DNA of 64,000 bases from Microvelia longipes (GCA_018340805.1 JACMZG010001911.1:37517476-37581475), one strand, 5' to 3'. Positions 24,001 through 36,222 are shown, numbered from the stretch's first letter. Notes: generated by a model not told the origin, from the letters alone. Numbers and translations are program-made.

Positions 24001-27000
24001 TAACATATTTAATTTTTTGTTTGGACCATGGTTTTAAATTTAGCAATCTTCTGAACACCTAAGTAAATGGGTTTGGACCTTATGTTTATTGAGTTGCATA
24101 ACCATTAAATCCTTGAAAATATGGGGAAAACATGGTCCTAGATTTCCAAAAATGGTCTCTCTCCCCAGTAAATTGACTCTTGTGAATTCAAATTTACCAT
24201 TTTTATTATTATGGTAACTTGTACCCAAAATGGTACTTTTGTTACCACTTAAAGTAACTTTGAAAGGTTCAATTAGAGCATACCGTGATATTGCTTTTTT
24301 TGGAAACTACCTTAAATTACGAGACATTTAAAATCAATATCACCCTAATTTGGTAATTACTCATTAAGCTATTGTGTGACATATATAGTTACCAAAATAA
24401 TTATGGTAAATTTAAAATAGTGAGAGTTAATTTACTGAGGGTTGAGAGTATATTTGAAAGTCTAGGACCACAGTTTCCATTATTATTAAAGATTTAATAT
24501 TGGTGCATCTGGTGTATTCAACCCAGTATATTTTTTTCATATGAAATTTAATTTTCATATGAAACACTAAAGAACTACTCATGTATTAATGGAGTATAAA
24601 ATAATTAGACATACAAAGCAGTGCTTGTAACATTGCAATGGTGTTAAATCATAAACCATAAAAGAAGACTAATATTCAATTAAGTGGGATACAATAGTTT
24701 TTAATTTTTAAAATAATTAACACTTTACTTCATGTCAGGGAACAAACACAGGGCAGGGGAGTAAGATGTTTTTACTAATACCAACTGACTCCTAAACCCT
24801 TTTATAAATATTATAAATCAATGACTTAACTTTATGTACAGTTGCACTATAGATAATTCCTTAAAATATTAAATATTATTGAAAACAATATAAGACGTTT
24901 AGTTAGAGCTATAAAGCAGATTTGAAAATTATACCTAATTTAATATTATGAACTTGTTTTAAAATTACAATTAAAACAAAATAAAGCAACAATTATTAAG
25001 ACCCATTAAGCATAGAAATAGATTAAGACCAAATATGGGCATGAGAAAGCTAGGCCAATTTCAGTGCTGTATTTATACACAAAAAATATTTACAATTATG
25101 TAAAAGCTTCAAAATTAAAAAAAAGTTTGAATGTGACACTTTTAAAATATGCCACACTCAACAATATAATAAGCATAATTTTCTATGAAAATTTTCTGAA
25201 TGATTTATTGTGACAGTTAATTAATCAGAAGGGTCGAACAAAATATGAAATGACATTAAGACCTTGCTTTTGTTTAATTCTTAAAAAAAAATAATCCTTT
25301 AAAAATGAGTGGCATCCATGGACGAGGTCATTAGTATTTATACTGACCTTTGACATCATGGAGGTCTAAGGTTTAAAACCCAGATTACATGGTGAGTTTA
25401 TGTAAAATTTGATCATTAAAACAGATGTCACTAACATCTAAGGTGTAGATGTAGGTATAACATCTACTTATTATAATCCTTTAAATATAATGAATCAAAA
25501 CACTTTCATAATAGAATTTCTATATTCTTTGAAATTAAAAAGGCAATACATTTAGTTTGAAATGGTTTTATACACCATTTATGTGTATAACGAATAGTCC
25601 AGGTACCTAGGGATGATTCACAACCCGTTTATTCTGATAATCTAGGAGTGATGATTTTCTATGTCACAACCTGTTTGTTTGTCAGATTTACAAGACCATA
25701 GAGTAGAGTAAGAAAACGAAAAGTCTGGTGATTTAATATATGCTGACTCATCTACCATCTCTGGACACCATCATCTGGTGGACAATATGCTGACTCAGCA
25801 AAATTTAAAAATTATTAAAACAATTTTATGTTAAAAAATTCAGAGAAAACTTTAAAATAAAAGTTGTAGTACTCAAGAAAACTAACAATTTTATTCTAAG
25901 TAATTTTTTACCTACAATACTTTATATTCAAGATATAAATACATAAAGATATAAATAATATAATGAGTGTGAGTGAATGAGAGATAATTTAAAGAGAGAG
26001 GGTAAATGATATTTCGATGGGCTGCATTGTCTTAAAAATGAAGTGATGTAGGTAAAAAATTACTTGGAATAAAAATGTTTGTTTTCTTGAGTACTAAAGC
26101 TTTCTACAGAATTTTTAAAAATGAAATAGTAATCATTTTAATTTTTTTTGAGTCAGCATATTGTCGAGCTTCAGATTAAATCACCAGACTTGTGATTTTC
26201 TTACTCCACTCCATGGTCTTGTAAATGAAGAAACGGTTCATAAAATCATCCCTTGGCTCATGGAATATAAATAAATATTAAAATTCATCAAATCAGAATT
26301 TTTAAAAATATATTAAATTAGTTTGGACTTGTATGATTGCTCAGACAAACTTTTTTAAGATTGACCTTAACAATCTTATAGAACACAGTGAAATGTATAA
26401 ATGTAGCAATCATTTCTGCTAATTAAAAAAGGGGGTAAAATACTGATAAACTCATAATATAAAATTTAGAAAAAAATAACTTTATTATCTATCATATAAC
26501 TAAAACACACAACTTAACCATCACTAAACATTCTTAGATGTGTCATTTTAATTTAATTTTTTTAAAATATTTTAAAGAATCAACAGAAGTAAAGGTCTTA
26601 ATAAACCAGTTAGTAATGGCAAGTATATAAGGATGATTTGGATGTATAAATATCACTGTCAATACATACTGAGTGATTTAAACGCCGAGATAAACTGTTC
26701 ACATTTCTAATATCCATTAGCTGCCGATACAAACAATTAAATCAATAAAAATAAAGCAAATTAAAAACACCAGAGAACAGGATATTAGTGGAAACAAATA
26801 ATTAGACCAAATCCTTTTAATAATTCATGTTTACTATTAATAAATTAATGTAAAAAAAAGGTTTTTAAACGAAAATAATTTTTTTACGAATGAAAATAAT
26901 GTATGGTTCAAATAGCCAAACTTGTAACTTTATTTAAACCAGCAATCAAATGGTATTGTTTCAGTAAAAGAAATTTTTCAATCTACCAAGGGAGAGGGGA

Positions 27001-30000
27001 TTAACTTGAAAACAGGTTCAGTTCCAAGCAAAATATAAACATTCTACACATGGCAGTTCTTTTCTAATCTGCACTATTTAAGCCCTGTTTCAACTTTTTA
27101 GGGCTTAAATAAGTGTGCAATGAGGGAAGTGAGTTTTTAAACATTGATCTTAAATTGAGCCAGTATATTTATAAGAGCTTTAATTAGAGTGCTTTAATAC
27201 ATTTTGAGAACTATAATTTTAAAGGATTGGGCTAAAGTGATGTGGCAATTCATACAGTAGGGGTTGGGGCGTGGGACACAGTGATCCAATTATCCCAGAA
27301 AAAAACTGTTTTAGACATGCCTGTGTTTCCAGTGGTGAATCTCCAGTGGAGCAGGTCGGTTCACTTTGTCCCACGCATATAAAATAATTATTTCTTCATT
27401 TTCAAGATTAAATTATTTCAAGGGACTTTTAATAGTTTTAACAATTGTATAAATAGATTCAATTGTATTATTTTAAATGTAAAATATTCATAAAATTAAA
27501 TAAATATATATATTATGTGTAAAATATTCATAAAGGCGCCACAAGGTGAAAACTAGCACAAAGTAAAAACTAAAGCTCCTGTTTTAGGACCACCTCAAAC
27601 CAGGGAGTTGGATCACAGTCTCCCGCACCTCCACCCCTACTGTATGAATTTCTACATCACTTTGAGTTAAAATAGCTTAAATATTACAGAATTGCAATTA
27701 GAAAAGATACTTCTCTCAGACTTGTGATATTTTGCTTAGAACAAATTTAATTAAACTTCACTTATACTCTATTAAAAAGGGAAAACCTTAACATTTTGTT
27801 CATATTGAAAAAATAAATGTTTTGACATTAGGACTTGGGTTTCTATTAATGATTAACAAATATTTACGAACCTGACTAAAGAGAGAGTCAGGTGTCATGC
27901 AGTCATAAGGATAAGGTGCCTGGGAGTGAAGAGATGATAAGGCTTGTCTCCTGGCTGCTATGGCTCCAGGTGTAAGTCTGTTGACTGCTTGCTCCAGGTC
28001 TTGAGGACTTACACCACCAACACTACCAAACAAAGTTAACTTAAGTCAATGTTCAGACAAAAGAAAATTGAAATCGCCATTTATCTGTTCCACACTTTCA
28101 ACATATATTTTTTTATTATGTCATTAATTAAATATGACTCAGGAAAAATTTTAAAAAGTAATTTAACACGGAAAAAAAATTGATTGGCTTGAGGTTTGGC
28201 ACCCATGTAGCAATATATAAGACAAACATATGTGCCAAGTTTCATCTCATTGTCAGCATGTTTAATTTTTATAAAATGAATTGTATATGTTTTTTTAAAA
28301 AATTGCAAAATATCAGAAGATAATTCTAATGAGTAGATATTTAGTACAATCCCTTTATGTAAAAAAATAAGTAAACTAAGTTTCGTTACAATAAATTATA
28401 TCTATAGTTTTTGTTGGATCGTAAAAGTTAAGCAACATTTAGTGAGGTCAGTGCCTGGATGGGTGACTGTTGGGAATAAAACTAATGTAATTACTATCTA
28501 AGGACAAGCAATGCAAGTGCGAAGATGTGTTGTAGTAAAAATTTAGTGAATTGTATATTCTGATGACAAGGGAAGCAAGTCCGAAATAGGGAAGATGAGT
28601 GTAACATATCTGATTTGATAAAGTTCTGAAGTACCCCGTACCCGTTTTATTTTACATCTTTGATAATAAGAACAGTGATTAATATAGACTAAGGTATAAA
28701 CTCTTCCAGGTGTCTTCCTAGTCATTTTTTGGTACACTAAAATATTAATTTTAAAAGTTCTGATATTCTATTCATATCACTTTCAAAAGAATACAACGGA
28801 GTGGAGAAAACATCCTGACAAGAATTATTTGTAAGTAAAATTAAAAAGAAAATTGTTCAACAATAAATTATTGTTGGTTAATCTAGGTTCTTCATACTTA
28901 GAACAGAATTTTTTTAGACAGAAAGCAATTCTATGGGGAGAGTAACTCACGGTTGTGATTGAGGAAGCTGTAATGTTGAGCAGATTGTTGGCTGAGTAAA
29001 CCCAGTAACTGTCGGTGGGAGAAGCTGTGGAGGCGTAAATGTACCTGATATACCTCCCTGACTAAGGGAACTACCCGCTCTACTCAGAGAACCTGCATGA
29101 CTTAGAGTACTGGCACACCTAACTGTTTCAAACACTCGTCTAATATTAGACTGAGAACCAGCAGATATGCCAGAGTCTAGACTAAGTTCTGAGAGTAACG
29201 AAGACTCGAGCTCATTGGCTAAAGAATCTTGAGTAGAACCAAGTCCTGTTAAACTGGGGAAACCTAGAGGACCTGCTCGAACAGTAGGGCCTTTCTTCTT
29301 ATTTTTCCTTAAGTCTAAAACAAAAAAAGTAAACATGTTTTAAAAAGATTAAATTATAATTATTTAATTTTTTAGGTTTAATTAATTTGATTATGATGTT
29401 TGGATCCAAGAAAATTCATAATTATAATAAAAATTATTTACCATAATAACAAAATTGAAATAAATTTATTTGATTTAAAAATAGAGGTTGAAATAAGAGA
29501 ATATACCAATGGACTAATTTAACTGATCAAAAAAGGACAGTTATTTTTATTCAATGTATAAGAATAAAGAAATCAATGCAATAATACATATGTAAATCCT
29601 CTCAAATTCTTGCTCCTTAATTTTATTGATGTCTTTTTACATCTAGAGCAGTTTTTCTCAACGTTGTGATTCAAGAACCCAATACAATTAATAGTAAGTA
29701 TCACCCAATTCTTTTACTTTATATATGAACAAGTTATGGAGGCTTAGTACTTTAAATGGTGGCCAAAATAATTAACAAAACAGGTACTTACAGATTATTG
29801 TATTACAAGAGTAGTAAATTATTAGTTGCTTTTAACATTTAATGTAATTGTCCACAGTTGCTTATTTTGTAGGAACAAGCCATACATTTTTGCTCCTATT
29901 TTGTGGGCTTTTTCATGAAGTTGGGCCCTAGACAGTCTGACAACAGACTAGAATTATGGATGTACCATTATTTTTAAGAAGAACAACACAATGTCTGGAC

Positions 30001-33000
30001 GTATGTAGATTTTGAAAATTTTATTTAAAATAATAATTTTCTAGCAACCCAACAATAATTGTCTGGAACCCAATGTTTGGTCATGACCCAAGACTTGAGA
30101 ATCATTGATCTAGAAGACCTACAGTTAGAGTTATTGTGGACAGTATTTCTATAGTAATGTAATTATTTATTTAACATTTTGATACTACCGAGTTTTGCAA
30201 AATATGAATATTGTGTTAATTATTAATTACTTAGAATTAAAAAGCACTTAGAATAAATAAAAGACTACAAAGTTTTTTCTCAAAAGAAACATGAAGGACA
30301 TCAAGAAATAAGTTTTAAACTTAAAATCCCTTTTTTTATACAAAAGTTTTTATAGATATCTCTAGAGACCAATTAACACTAATGCCAGAACTAAAACAGC
30401 AATCCCTCTAATCAATGATAAGTAAGAACTGAGCTAAAAGAAAAGAAAGTTAACTAACTATCTTTGACTTCTTCTAAGTAGGTAACAAGTTCATTGTATT
30501 TGTCCTTTAGGTCAGCCAGCTCGGTACAGAGTTCATTCTCTGTTTCTCTTCCAAGAACCCATTTCTGCACATATTCGTCTCTCTCTCTTTCAACCTGGAA
30601 TAAAATTTTAAAATTTATCATTCTATAGGAACAAATGAAAATAGAAACTTTTAATTTTAAATGAAAATAGTTTGTAAGAGTAAAATATCATGTAGAATAT
30701 AATTGATCTGCTATATCAAAAATAGTCATTTATAACTAGAAATAAAAACAAAATACTACAAAAAACATTAACCAATAACAAGAGTTAGGGGAAGTAAATA
30801 CAGGATTATTCATCAACTTTGATACTTTAATATCAGTAAAATCTAGCCTATGCTACTCTAAAACCCCCAATCAAAGAAAATCTTTTAGAATTAAATTTAA
30901 ACTTATTATTCTAATCTATAATCAAATTAATTACTACTATTAAATCTACTATTTAATAAAATGAAATTCGTTCTAATTTTATAATTCTTTTAGAATTTGT
31001 GTTAGTCTCCATGATTGCAGTCTAACTGATGATTGGGCACTAGTGAGACATTAAAAAATCACTCCAGCTTATTTCATATTTTATTCTAAATAAAATATGA
31101 AATAATTTATTCTTTCAGCTTATTCTAAATATTTTATATTTCTTTTCAAGGATAAAATGTTTCATATTTATTAATAATTTTTAAAACTAGATTCTATTAT
31201 TCAGGTATTTTTGAAAACAAATTAGAGGTACGATGACATTGAGAGCTACAGATAAATAACTAATAATAGCCATGTAAATGTAAATTAACATTATGTACCT
31301 GGTCTTTATTCAGAGAGACATCTTTGAGCCTATCTTGTAGATTTTCCACTGAGTCTTGGAGATCAGATAGTGCTTGTCTCATTTTCTCCAACTCTAGATC
31401 CCTGGCTAATGATGTTCCTCTTTCGCATTCTAACCTATTCATTAACTCCTGTTAACAAAGTTGAAAACGGTTTTTAGAAAATTAAAATAACCACACATGA
31501 GAATTTTTAGATTAATGAATAATTAAAAAGTATATGATAAATAAGCATTCTTTGCATAAATTAGAATAATTAGCAAACATTTAAAGACACTAAGTAGGTA
31601 AATAGATACATATTATCCAAATAGAAACTAATCAGTAAGGTTTGATGAAGAGAATATCTTAATATATCCATTTTGATAAAAAGATCTAAAGAATTGTTCT
31701 TATATATTTTTGAGCCATTTAAAAAATGTATGTTCAAAAGATGTTCAAAATATTTTCCTTAGAAAATTACACTTATGAGGTTATTCAGATGACAGATTAT
31801 ATTATAATTTGACGTCAAAGTCAAGACCATAAGGTCATAAAAACTATTCTTACTTTTTACTACTTTCAATTAGAGTTTATCATTTATAATTATTATGAAA
31901 AACTATATGTGAAAAATATGAAAAAAGTACATGTTTTACAATAAATTAATACAGTTCATCAAGTATTACCCTAACTAGAGTGGACTCCTGTTCTTCAGTT
32001 TCTTCTGTAAGGCTAGCAAGCCTGTAAGCTTCATTTCTTAATTCACCATTCTCTTTCTCTAATGAAGTTATTTTTTTCTCAAGAAGTTTAAATCCTTCTG
32101 AAACTCTTTTTATACCTCCACCCCCTCCATCAATACCAGGCCACACTCCAGCCTCTGGAAATAGAAATGAATAACAATTAAGAATGATTGAATTTTCTAA
32201 CAAACAATAGCAGAATAATTCTAAAGCTAGTGAAAACTTTTTAGGTCTGTAATTTTATTTTAGCACATAAGCTAGATATTCTTCATATCAGTATTTTAAA
32301 GAAAAAAAAACTGAAAAAATCTATGCAAAATATGATTGTCTCTTATACTTTATACCATAAAAAAACAATTGGTAAAGACTTATGGAGTTTTTTTTATTTT
32401 ATCATGAAAGAACAACTTGATTTCTGTTAGCAGTATTTTATACCTTACAAGAACTATTAAAGATTTAATCTATAATTGTTAAATCTAATTTAAGATTTAA
32501 CAACAAAAATCATAAAAACATCTAAAAGAAATTAAATTCAAAAGCGACTCAATGGGCCATTTAGTTAGAATTAATTAGATTTTTAATTTTCTAGATAAAA
32601 TGTGACATTTAAAGAAAAACAAACATTTGTCATTTAAATTAATTAAAAGCCTACAGATCCATTATTAAACATGATTATTTCTATGGCTTCATGACTTAGC
32701 AAAAGAATTATATGTTAATGTCTTAAGGGGTATACTTTTCTGATAAATGTAAGCAATTAGAAACACTTAAAGGGATACCATCATTTACAAATCTGGAACA
32801 TCTCCAATTATATTTTCTGTTAACAAAATTATTATTTAATATCTTTATAACTAAATATATCTATTTTAATTTTATTTGTCTCTTGCATTTTATTATTTTA
32901 TTCAGTCTGACAAAATATGCATAAAATATTAAGGTGAGCAAACACAGAAATTATTTATTCAAGGTAATAAAAAAATTTTGTCTCATGGGAGCAAAGTAAA

Positions 33001-34887
33001 ATATAAAACACAAAAAAAGAGCAAATAGAGAGTTTAGAGAGTGTGTGAGAAATATTTCCCACAAACCCTAGCAACCCTAACAAATCTACAGACTGCCATT
33101 ACCAGGCATTCTACGACCCTCCTCATTCGCATATACCGGCAACTGAAATATTACTGTTTACATCTTTGTATTCATACAAAATAAACAATATAAGTTCTTT
33201 TATAATGTAGCTATTTCTCAAAATAATAAAAAAATGATGATGACAAAATATGTTTTATAAAATGTTTCTAAAAATAAATAGAATAAGAAGGTGAAATACA
33301 AGAAAGAAAAAAACTGATGATACTTGACTGCTCAAGCTTATTTATCATTTTTTATTTTTCGTTAAAATTTAGCAAGTTTGTTTAAGAAAATATTTAAAGA
33401 AAATGTAGCATAAGAAATCAATTTTTATATTTTCTGGGTTGTCTCTTATACTTATAAAAAAATACACAAATAATATTGGTAAAGAAATATGGAGTTATCT
33501 ATTTTATCATGTAAAAACAACCTGATACCTGTTTGCAGTATTTTACACCTTACAAAATTATTTAAATTTAGTCTATTTAAAATTCTCTCTTTTTGCAACT
33601 AGAATTTGTTTCTAACTTCAATACTTATGATTACCATTAATTTATACAAACAATTGATTAAAAACATGGATATTTTATACTCCATATTACTGACATGGCT
33701 TGTCATTACTACCACTATCCAATTGGAATTATAAAGTGTTAATTTAAAAGAAAAAATACACATTTTTTAACTTAATTCTAGAACTTTATTTATTCTTTTA
33801 GTTTCACTTTTTATTAAATAATTATTTTTCTTCACAACAACTATAAACAATAGTTATTTTTTGTTTCTCCTTTCCTCAATACTACTATTTGACTCACATT
33901 TAACTTAACAGCTTTGCTTTATAATTATTAATACTAATTCTGATATCCTACTTCACATTAAAACTTATTCCTGTATTTTATCGTCTAACTTTAATTGTTT
34001 TTTTTTATTATTACTGTAGTTACTTAAAATTTTATTTTAATTTCGTAACTATTTTTGTATTTCATATTAATTGTTAGCTTGTATTTTTTATTTCTATGGA
34101 TTCTATGTCTTTATTTTTTAAATAAAAATACCAATAATTTCTGAATATACTGTGGCAATTTGTTAAACTCAAACAAGTTTTTTATAACACCCCAAACAAT
34201 GGCTAAACAAATAGTTTACCTTAGTTAAACAAATATTAAACCAGTATATTTCAAAAGTTTTTAGTAAAAACAATAAACAGTTGTAGTAAATTTTTGAAGT
34301 TGGCAGCACTGAAAAGTGATAAGGCTTTCAATTTCCATACAATGCTGAAACTATATAGGGGATTTGACAAAAAGTTAAATCATTTAAATTTACTCAATAT
34401 TTAAGGCAACATTTTATGAGTTTAGTTATGTTGTATGTTCTTATATTTATTTAAAAGAACTAAACTTTTAAATATTAGTTTCCATTGATAAAAGTCAGTT
34501 TATATGAAAAATCCCATAGTAAAGGATATGATGTTTAGAAAATGATTTGTGGTGGGATCTCAAAACCCTCCCCATAAGGTAGCCTACAAGTAACCTTTGT
34601 CCAGCTGCCTATTGACAAAATTTCACAATAGCTAAGGTTCAGTACAGCATAATACAACATTAAAAAAAGATGACATTGAGCTCACCATCTTCAGAGACTG
34701 GAGTGGAATCATTTGTCATGACTTGAATGAGCTCAGTTTTCCTAAGTATTTCATGTTGAAGTTGGGTGATAGTGTCTCTACATTTAGACAGCTCTTCTTC
34801 AAGAGCAGCAACCCTGCTTTCAAGCCTTCCATTCTGCTCTAATAACTCCTTACCAATACGTGCAGTCAATTCCAAATCCTTTTCTTT
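21034..34887 (-). CDS. milt: Milton/TRAK mitochondrial transport adaptor, 5'-incomplete
   Basis: Milton (vertebrate TRAK1/2) links kinesin-1, and in vertebrates dynein, to the outer-membrane GTPase Miro to move mitochondria along microtubules. Exons in transcript order: 34887-34686, 32154-31970, 31448-31299, 30594-30459, 29314-28951, 28022-27872, 23759-23574, 22933-22791, 22619-22351, 21797-21688, 21342-21034 (stop TAG). All phases join, giving 734 residues. Exons 33153-33103 and 26720-26670, 51 nt each, also fit in frame and are listed separately. Residues 1-67 are the HAP1 N-terminal coiled coil with [12 protein letters not shown], the CC1-box region. Coiled coil continues to about 224. Residues 225-396 are Ser/Gly-rich. 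About 400-460 carries the kinesin-associated block ([25 protein letters not shown]). About 506-595 is Ser/Pro-rich, and the C-terminus has [17 protein letters not shown]. The start and the exon before KEKDLE (expected VTRLLEE-like) are not found up to 62 kb; they may lie in the gap at 37,777-38,606 or outside. Confidence 0.95.
23494..23557. repeat. Palindromic AT-rich hairpin next to a milton splice donor
   Basis: Overlapping inverted repeats built from ATTATAATAGGCCT and its complement. The block begins about 17 bp beyond the donor of milton exon 23759-23574, inside the intron. It is a simple palindrome, probably a foldback remnant. Confidence 0.7.
24130..24450 (+). repeat. Dispersed repeat, related to 1080-1600
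   Basis: Shares ordered blocks with 1080-1600, including TTGACTCTTG, GTGATATTG, AATCAATATCAC, the TTAAGC.ATTG block, GTGTGACATATA and ACCAAAATAATTATGGTAAATT. It lies in the milton intron between exons 26720-26670 and 23759-23574. Confidence 0.55.
25605..26262. repeat. Large foldback element with arms of about 210-270 bp
   Basis: The left arm (about 25,649-25,925) and right arm (about 26,035-26,250) are inverted copies. Matching blocks include ATTTACAAGACCATAGAGTA, GTCTGGTGATTTAAT, ATATGCTGACTCA, GTACTCAAGAAAAC and AAGTAATTTTTTACCTAC against their complements. The left arm has extra copies of ATATGCTGACTCA and of the outer block. About 110 bp of spacer. It lies in a milton intron; no coding potential. 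Confidence 0.85.
26670..26720 (-). CDS. milt: Milton small exon (51 nt)
   Basis: Minus-strand exon with acceptor ATCGGCAG and donor GTATGT, exactly 17 codons, phase 0 in and out: [17 protein letters not shown]. It sits between milton exons 28022-27872 and 23759-23574, both also phase 0 at this junction, so it can be included or skipped without changing the frame. The composition is less AT-rich than the flanks. Coding is likely; whether it is alternative cannot be told from sequence. Confidence 0.7.
27234..27675. repeat. TIR element, arms of about 65 bp
   Basis: The left end (about 27,234-27,300: AAGTGATGTGGCAATTCATA, CAGTAGGGGTTGG, GTGATCCAATTATCCC) is matched in inverted order by the right end (about 27,605-27,675: GGGAGTTGGATCACAG, CCACCCCTACTG, CATCACTTTG). 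About 440 bp in total, no open reading frame; probably a MITE. It lies in the milton intron between exons 28022-27872 and 26720-26670. Confidence 0.8.
28085..28655 (-). repeat. 5S-bearing repeat family, copy C (inverted)
   Basis: Copy of the family in the opposite orientation to copies B, G and H. On the + strand here, 28,414-28,475 reads GGATCGTAAAAGTTAAGCAA, then GTGAGGTCAGTGCCTGGATG, GGTGACTGTTGGGAAT. This follows the 3' half of insect 5S rRNA, including its internal promoter boxes. After it come the degraded GACAAGGGAAGCAAGTCCGAA motif and a CGTACCCG end. It lies in the milton intron between exons 29314-28951 and 28022-27872. Confidence 0.75.
28414..28475 (+). ncRNA. 5S rRNA-like segment inside a repeat (pseudogene)
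   Basis: The best preserved 5S-like segment in the window. AAGTTAAGCAAC matches the 5S A-box region exactly as in animal 5S genes, and GGATGGGTGAC corresponds to the C box with one change. The first half of a 5S gene and its terminator are missing, so this is not a functional 5S rRNA gene. It is part of the dispersed repeat rather than an isolated pseudogene. Confidence 0.65.
29649..30107. mobile_element. hAT-like non-autonomous element with 8-bp TSD
   Basis: The left end is CAGTTTTTCTCAACGT. The right end read on the other strand is CAATGATTCTCAAGTC, which matches at 12 of 16 positions. The element is flanked by ATCTAGAG (29,641-29,648) and ATCTAGAA (30,108-30,115), an 8-bp duplication with one mismatch. 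CAG-type ends with a TTCTCAA block and an 8-bp duplication are typical of hAT transposons. 459 bp, no transposase; it lies in the milton intron between exons 30594-30459 and 29314-28951. Confidence 0.8.
30178..30222. repeat. Fragment of the GATACTACC terminal-repeat family
   Basis: TTGATACTACCGAGTTTTGC followed by an AATATTGTGTTAAT block matches the ends of the elements at 55,100-55,309 and 61,217-61,735. Only one end is present. Confidence 0.6.
33103..33153 (-). CDS. milt: Candidate milton cassette exon (51 nt)
   Basis: A less AT-rich island in the large milton intron between exons 34887-34686 and 32154-31970. From acceptor AAACAG at 33,154 to donor GTAATG the exon is 51 nt, phase 1 in and phase 1 out, reading [16 protein letters not shown] after a split Val. 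Skipping it gives SED-EAGVWPG, also in frame. A better-looking acceptor (ATTTCAG) would start at 33,142, but that 40-nt version breaks the frame. I infer an alternatively spliced exon; the identity is not supported by any motif I know in the family. Confidence 0.5.
34296..34614 (-). repeat. Dispersed repeat, inverted relative to 8449-8772
   Basis: Inverted copy of the element at 8449-8772: TTGGCAGCACTG at the left and CCAGCTGCCTATT at the right. It ends about 70 bp from milton exon 34887-34686. Confidence 0.7.
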
Positions 34888-34949
34888 CTGCAGAAAATAA
34901 CATTTTAATAGTAATGTCATATCCAATTGTTTTATCAAAATTTTAAACA

Positions 34950-36222
34950 AAATAACCTTTATTTGGACATCACAAAAATGTAATCATTATTGTATTATGA
35001 AACACTTGTTTTAATATAAAAATAAACAGTCTCAAAACTTAAAAACACTAAATATTTATCAATACTTAAATAAACAGTTGCTTTATAAAAAGAACTAAAA
35101 TACATGAAGTTACTGAGTTCCTAAAACCCACAACGTTGAATAAAAACTGAAGAAAAATTAACCACACATTAGGATTAATATAAGTGTCAAAACCAAGGCA
35201 CTTGAATCTTATCTCATCTATGCACCAGAGCATCAGAGCATATGAAGAAAGTGGGACACAAAAAAGTTAATGACCTTTTTTAAATCTTTGATAAATCAAT
35301 AAATTTAAAAATTGTTTTTTGGCAAGAACATTTCTAATTGAGGAAACATTTATATAAGATATTTATAAAATATTTTTGCATATTAAAGTAGTTGGAAGCT
35401 AAAATACTTTATAACAACCACTGATGAGTAATAATATAACAAAAATGTTTCAATTTAATATAAAATGCTCTAAATTTAATAATAATTTTATTGTTTATTC
35501 AAGTGTGCAAACACTCGTTTAATTTACAATTGCACTTGTAGATACAAATATTTGTATTTAATTTAAAGCTTCAATTGCTTTGGAAATTATTTTTAAGGAA
35601 TGTAAAATGGTGCTAATCAGTTAATCCTACAGGGGTTATAAATATGTGATTAAAAGGAATGCAGTTTGAGTTAGATTGAACCTGATTCAATAAGTGTTTT
35701 AGACATCAGTATATTAGGCACCCATAAATATGATAATAATCTTTTTTTAGTACCAAGTTACCCAAAAAAAATATTTTTTTTGTGTTTTCAAGCTAAAAAT
35801 AATATACACATATTTTATTCCAGACATTTTCCTTGAATTAATATTTGAGAATATAATTCTTTGCAATAGTAATTTTGAGAAAGGGAACTAGAGATAATTT
35901 AATGTTTCTGAATTATACCCTCCTGTACATTGGCAGCAAAAAATAATTTAGCATTTTGACAGAAACAAAGATTTTCATTAAAAAAAACATTATCTAGATG
36001 TTTTACAAATGATTTTAGTCCTTCGAATAAATTTTCCTGTCCCAACTATCATGAGTATGTTATAATAGAGGTATTGAAATAGGATTAGCTTTTTGTTTGT
36101 TTAGGAAAGTGATGAACTAATAAATCCCATAAAAGTTAAGAGAGTCTAAACTATTAAAGATTAAATTGAACTTAAGTGTTCCTTTAGTCAGATAAAGAAG
36201 AAGCACAAGTGAAGTATATAGT
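34950..36222. other. Non-coding, probable milton intron
   Basis: I searched the minus strand for a milton exon ending before the KEKDLE junction and found none. The sequence is low complexity and AT-rich with no clear repeat. Confidence 0.5.

Noticed and set aside
28414..28475. Functional 5S rRNA gene
   Set aside because: Only the second half is present, with substitutions, and it is embedded in a dispersed repeat.
33103..33142. 40-nt version of the milton small exon using the ATTTCAG acceptor
   Set aside because: It cannot be joined in frame to both neighbouring exons; kept only as the 51-nt version.
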